Assembly (NCBI GenBank): GCA_028687435.1
Contig: JAQUAF010000025.1
Location: 1 to 64,000 of the forward strand
Direction of reading: 5' to 3'
Length of the DNA: 64,000 nt
Source: Verrucomicrobiia bacterium
GTDB lineage: Bacteria; Verrucomicrobiota; Verrucomicrobiia; JABWAM01
Shown here: positions 61,104-64,000 of the stretch, piece after piece
How positions within the stretch are numbered: position 1 is the first letter of the stretch
Layout: every line of letters starts with the position of its first letter
Translations under genes and position numbers: made by a program
Notes under the pieces: generated by a model
What the model was told of the DNA's origin: nothing
Seen by the model: only the letters and a program-made list of their open reading frames with translations
Database searches by the model: none

Positions 61104-62399
61104 ATGATCAAGATTGTTTTTATCGGAGCGGGCAGCGCGGTTTTTACCAAGAATCTTATTTTGGATGTGCTTGCTTACACCGAGCTTCAGGATTGTGTGC
61201 TGGCGCTGATGGATATTGATGCCAGGCGCCTCGACCAGATTGGTCAATTGGCCAGGAAGGTGGTGGAATTCAAGGGATTGCGTCACGTGAAGATTGAAAC
61301 CCATGCCGATCGCAGGCAAGCCCTGGCTGGCGCCGATTATGTCATTACGCTTTTTCGTCAGGGCGGGCTTGAGGCCTGCGAACTTGATGTGGATATTCCG
61401 TTGAAATACGGCCTCAGCCAATGCATGGGCGACAATATGGGACCTGGCGGGGTTTTTCGCGCGTTGCGCACAGTTCCGGTCTTGCTCGATGTCTGCCGGG
61501 ATATGCGGGCGGTATGTCCGGACGCCTGGCTCCTTAACTACGTGAATCCGATGGCCATAGTGACCCGCGCGCTCCATTTGGCACGTCAACCAAAGGTTCT
61601 TGGCATTTGCCATAGCGTGGTCAACACCGCCAAAGAACTGTCGGAATACTGTGGTGTTCGCCATCAGGAAATTACTTATTTCACGGCTGGCACCAACCAT
61701 CTGGCCTGGTATCTCAAACTCGAACACCAAGGCAAGGATCTCTATCCGCTCCTCCGCGAGAAAATGCTGGATCCCCAAATCCATGCGCGTGACCGGGTTC
61801 GCTTTGAGATCCTCAGGCATTTTGGTTGTTTTGTCACCGAATCCAGCTATCACTTTTCCGAATACGTGCCCTATTTTCGCAAGGATCCCCGGTTGATCGA
61901 GGATTTCGGCATTCCCGCCAAAATGGGTTATCAATGGGTGGTCAAGAACCGGAAAACCCAGGACCGGGAGATCGATGAATTGATCAGTGGCCGGCGCGAG
62001 ATCACCCAGGGCCATTCCGGCGAGTATGCGGTCGACATCATCCATTCGCTGGAGACCGATTGCGCCCGGTGTGTGAATCTCAATGTTTCAAACCAGGGGA
62101 TGATCCGCAATTTTCCTCCGGATGTCTGTGTCGAGGTGCCATGTCTTGTGAACCGCAGCGGTGTTCATCCGGTGGTGGTGGGTGATCTCCCCCCGCAACT
62201 GGCCGCCCTGAATCTCACCAATATCAACGTCCACGAACTGGCCGCCCGGGCGGCCATTCATCATGATCGTGATCTGGCGTTTCAAGCCATTGCATTGGAT
62301 CCCTTGACCGCCGCAGTGCTTTCATTGTCCCAAATAAGGAAATTGACCGATGAAATGTTTGCCTCCCAGCAACCGTATCTTCATCCCGGTTTTTATTGA
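61104..62399 (+). CDS. Glycoside hydrolase family 4 (alpha-galactosidase/glucosidase type)
   Basis: A 431-residue NAD- and metal-dependent glycosidase. The N-terminus binds NAD with KIVFIGAGSAVFTKNLI. DNMGPGGVFRALRT and LLNYVNPMAIVTRAL are GH4 marks. Metal ligands are seen as the Cys in GICHSVVN and the His in TAGTNHLAWYL. It hydrolyses an alpha-glycoside by an oxidation-elimination route. The start at MIKIVFIG was chosen as it leads to the NAD motif. It leads an operon with a PfkB kinase and an isomerase-like gene under the divergent AraC regulator. Confidence 0.92.
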   Translation: MIKIVFIGAGSAVFTKNLILDVLAYTELQDCVLALMDIDARRLDQIGQLARKVVEFKGLRHVKIETHADRRQALAGADYVITLFRQGGLEACELDVDIPLKYGLSQCMGDNMGPGGVFRALRTVPVLLDVCRDMRAVCPDAWLLNYVNPMAIVTRALHLARQPKVLGICHSVVNTAKELSEYCGVRHQEITYFTAGTNHLAWYLKLEHQGKDLYPLLREKMLDPQIHARDRVRFEILRHFGCFVTESSYHFSEYVPYFRKDPRLIEDFGIPAKMGYQWVVKNRKTQDREIDELISGRREITQGHSGEYAVDIIHSLETDCARCVNLNVSNQGMIRNFPPDVCVEVPCLVNRSGVHPVVVGDLPPQLAALNLTNINVHELAARAAIHHDRDLAFQAIALDPLTAAVLSLSQIRKLTDEMFASQQPYLHPGFY

Positions 62400-62421
62400 T
62401 ATCTGGCCGGACGGTTTTTTT

Positions 62422-63351
62422 ATGCCTGCAAATTCACATTTTGCCTTTGATTTGATCGGCTTGGGGTATTGCGGTTTGGATCACATTTGCTTGATGCCCT
62501 CCATTCCGCAGGATGACAAGGTTGAGATTCTGGAACATCTGGTTCAAGGGGGCGGGCCTGCCGCCACCGCCACAGTTGCGGCCGCCAGGCTTGGAATGAG
62601 AACGGCTTTTCTTGGCGTTGTGGGGGATGATCCATCAGGCGCGGCCATCGTGAAGGGGTTGGAAATGGAAGGGGTGAATACCCAAAGCCTGAGAGTTTGT
62701 TCCGACACCCGGTCGCCCGCCGCTTATTGTTGGGTTGAAAGTGGAAATGGAAAGCGCGGCATTGGTTGGACTCGCGGCACTGTCGGATCTTTGCAGCCGG
62801 CCAGTCTCAAGATTGAGCTCTTGCAATCCGTCCGTTTATTGCATCTCGACGGGCACCACATGGCCGCTGCCGCGCATGCGGCGAGAATCGCCAAGTCTGG
62901 CGGCGCCACCGTTTCTCTTGATGCCGGATCGTTTTTGGATGGGATTGAGGATTTGATGAAGCTTGCCGATCTCTTGGTTGTTTCCTCGTCTTTTGCCGAC
63001 CGTTTTTTGGGCCGCCTGCCCCCAGCCCGGCAGGTTGAGAAATTGATGTCTCATGGCGCCCGGATTGCCGCGGTAACGCTGGGAAGCGAAGGCGTGTGCG
63101 CGGCCTCCCGTGAAGGGATTCTGCAGCGGCGCGCGTTTGCCGTTCAAGCTGTGGATACGACGGGCGCTGGCGATGTTTTTCATGGCGCCCTGGCTTATGC
63201 CTGCCTGCAGAATTGGCCGCTTGCCAGGATGATTGACTTCTCGTCCGCCGCCGCGGCGATCAAATGCCTCAAACTCGGCGGACGCACAGGCATTCCCACG
63301 AGAACAGAGGTGGAACGCTTTTTGGAGGAAAGAAAAAATGAGCCTCGCTAA
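62422..63351 (+). CDS. PfkB-family sugar kinase
   Basis: A 309-residue ribokinase-like kinase. It has LIGLGYCGLDHICLMPS, the glycine pair GGGPAATATVAAARLG, the substrate-contacting RLGMRTAFLGVVGDDPSG, and the ATP/anion-hole motif DTTGAGDVFHGALAYA with the catalytic Asp. An in-frame extension upstream overlaps the GH4 stop and was not used. The natural substrate is likely the sugar freed by the GH4 enzyme, for example a galactose- or tagatose-like sugar, but that is inference. It ends with a 14-bp overlap into the next gene. Confidence 0.9.
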   Translation: MPANSHFAFDLIGLGYCGLDHICLMPSIPQDDKVEILEHLVQGGGPAATATVAAARLGMRTAFLGVVGDDPSGAAIVKGLEMEGVNTQSLRVCSDTRSPAAYCWVESGNGKRGIGWTRGTVGSLQPASLKIELLQSVRLLHLDGHHMAAAAHAARIAKSGGATVSLDAGSFLDGIEDLMKLADLLVVSSSFADRFLGRLPPARQVEKLMSHGARIAAVTLGSEGVCAASREGILQRRAFAVQAVDTTGAGDVFHGALAYACLQNWPLARMIDFSSAAAAIKCLKLGGRTGIPTRTEVERFLEERKNEPR

Positions 63352-64000
63352 ACCTGTTTTAAAGATCAAGCTGGGATATCTTCCCCTGGCAAAAGCCAGT
63401 TGGTTGGATGATCGCGTCGAAACCGCCAGACAACAGGCGGAGTCTTTCCTGAGGGGATTTGATGTTGAGCTGATATCAAGCGGCAAGACTGTTGTCGCTG
63501 ACGACGAGGCTCGCGATTGTGCCGCACGATTTGCGGCCCAACAGGTTGATGTGTTGCTGGTTCATTTCATCACTTTTTCCCTGGGCAGCATCATCCCCAT
63601 TCTGATCTCCAGGATGCGGGCCCCGATGATCCTCTGGGGTGTTCCGGAACCCGTCATGGATGGCGGACGTTTGAAGGCCAATTCGTTTTGCGCCCTCAAC
63701 ATGAACTGCCACACCTTGTGGAAAATGGAGCGGCCCTGCGCCCATCTTTTTGGCAGCGAAGCCGACATCCGAAAACCATTGCAATCCCAGTTGGCTGCGA
63801 TCGCCTGCATGAAAAATCTGAGGGAGTCCCGTCTGGGGCTTGTCGGCAACCGGGTGCCCGGCTTTTACGCCTCCAATTTCAATGAACTGGCTTTGCGTTC
63901 GCAGTTTGGAGTGGAAGTGAAACATATCGATCTTGCCGAACTCTTTGAGGTTGCCGGGCGGCAGTTGACCGCCTGCCCGTCGGATCTGGCCATGGAAGTC
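63338..64000 (+). CDS. L-fucose isomerase-like protein (partial, cut by window end)
   Basis: The first 221 residues are seen; the rest is beyond the window. Marks are IKLGYLPLAKASWLDDRVETARQQAESFL, VDVLLVHFITFSLGSIIPILISRM, APMILWGVPEPV and LGLVGNRVPGFYASNFNELAL. This matches the N-terminal domain of the L-fucose/arabinose isomerase-like family. It starts inside the end of the PfkB gene, so it is coupled. With the hydrolase, kinase and AraC regulator it builds a catabolic operon in which the sugar would be isomerised and phosphorylated. ATG follows AAAGAAAA rather than a strong ribosome site. Confidence 0.85.
   Translation, partial: MSLAKPVLKIKLGYLPLAKASWLDDRVETARQQAESFLRGFDVELISSGKTVVADDEARDCAARFAAQQVDVLLVHFITFSLGSIIPILISRMRAPMILWGVPEPVMDGGRLKANSFCALNMNCHTLWKMERPCAHLFGSEADIRKPLQSQLAAIACMKNLRESRLGLVGNRVPGFYASNFNELALRSQFGVEVKHIDLAELFEVAGRQLTACPSDLAMEV

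Overview
The window is G+C-rich (a rough impression, not counted) and almost fully coding. It looks like the chromosome of a Gram-negative bacterium of the PVC type, most likely Verrucomicrobiota. Pointers are the fused SecD-SecF gene in a tgt-yajC-secDF run, FecR, CHASE2 and pseudopilin genes, AraC regulators beside GH4 and PfkB sugar genes, and many GC-rich palindromic intergenic repeats. This placement is an inference; no rRNA gene is present to settle it.

Layout. 0.2-3 kb: nickel uptake operon nikR-nikMN-nikQ-nikO with a likely NikR operator over the nikR start. 3-12.5 kb: a membrane-anchored unknown, an unusually large acyl-CoA dehydrogenase with an ETF-quinone-oxidoreductase-like partner, an AraC regulator, a DUF4143 ATPase and a MoeB/ThiF-type E1 enzyme. 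12.9-16.7 kb: tgt-yajC-secDF. 16.8-21 kb: hipBA toxin-antitoxin divergent from the helicase hrpB, with a palindromic operator between. 21.6-25.1 kb: an Lrp-type regulator and the pntAA-pntAB-pntB transhydrogenase.

25-36 kb is an accessory island with a different, C-ending codon style. It opens with a small inverted-repeat element (MITE) inserted exactly at the pntB stop codon. It then holds a nucleotidyltransferase/winged-helix pair and a type I restriction-modification operon, hsdM-hsdS-ATPase-hsdR. The hsdM gene carries an in-frame DUF559 nuclease-like cassette bounded by 37-bp inverted repeats. Small unknown genes, a GIY-YIG gene and tRNA-Glu follow.

38-43.6 kb: a PfkB kinase, TPR and membrane proteins, a sugar nucleotidyltransferase and a GT9 glycosyltransferase. 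43.6-55.5 kb: a sensory, pilus and protease cluster. It has a sigma-54 response regulator, a pseudopilin fused to a FecR domain, a CHASE2 histidine kinase, three minor-pilin genes behind a good sigma-54 promoter, a lone receiver, an HtrA-like protease, and an HtrA-like lipoprotein that has lost the whole catalytic triad. This cluster is the best candidate for an undescribed system: an exported FecR domain sensed by a kinase that controls pilins through sigma-54. 55.5-64 kb: bioA, brnTA toxin-antitoxin, two glycosyltransferases, and an AraC / GH4 / PfkB / fucose-isomerase-like sugar cluster cut by the window end.

Throughout, a mosaic repeat family (hairpin modules sharing a TTAATTCA edge) sits between genes. 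One copy lies in frame inside the lipoprotein gene at 53.7 kb, and another copy is itself interrupted by a second module, so these repeats appear to be, or to have been, mobile.
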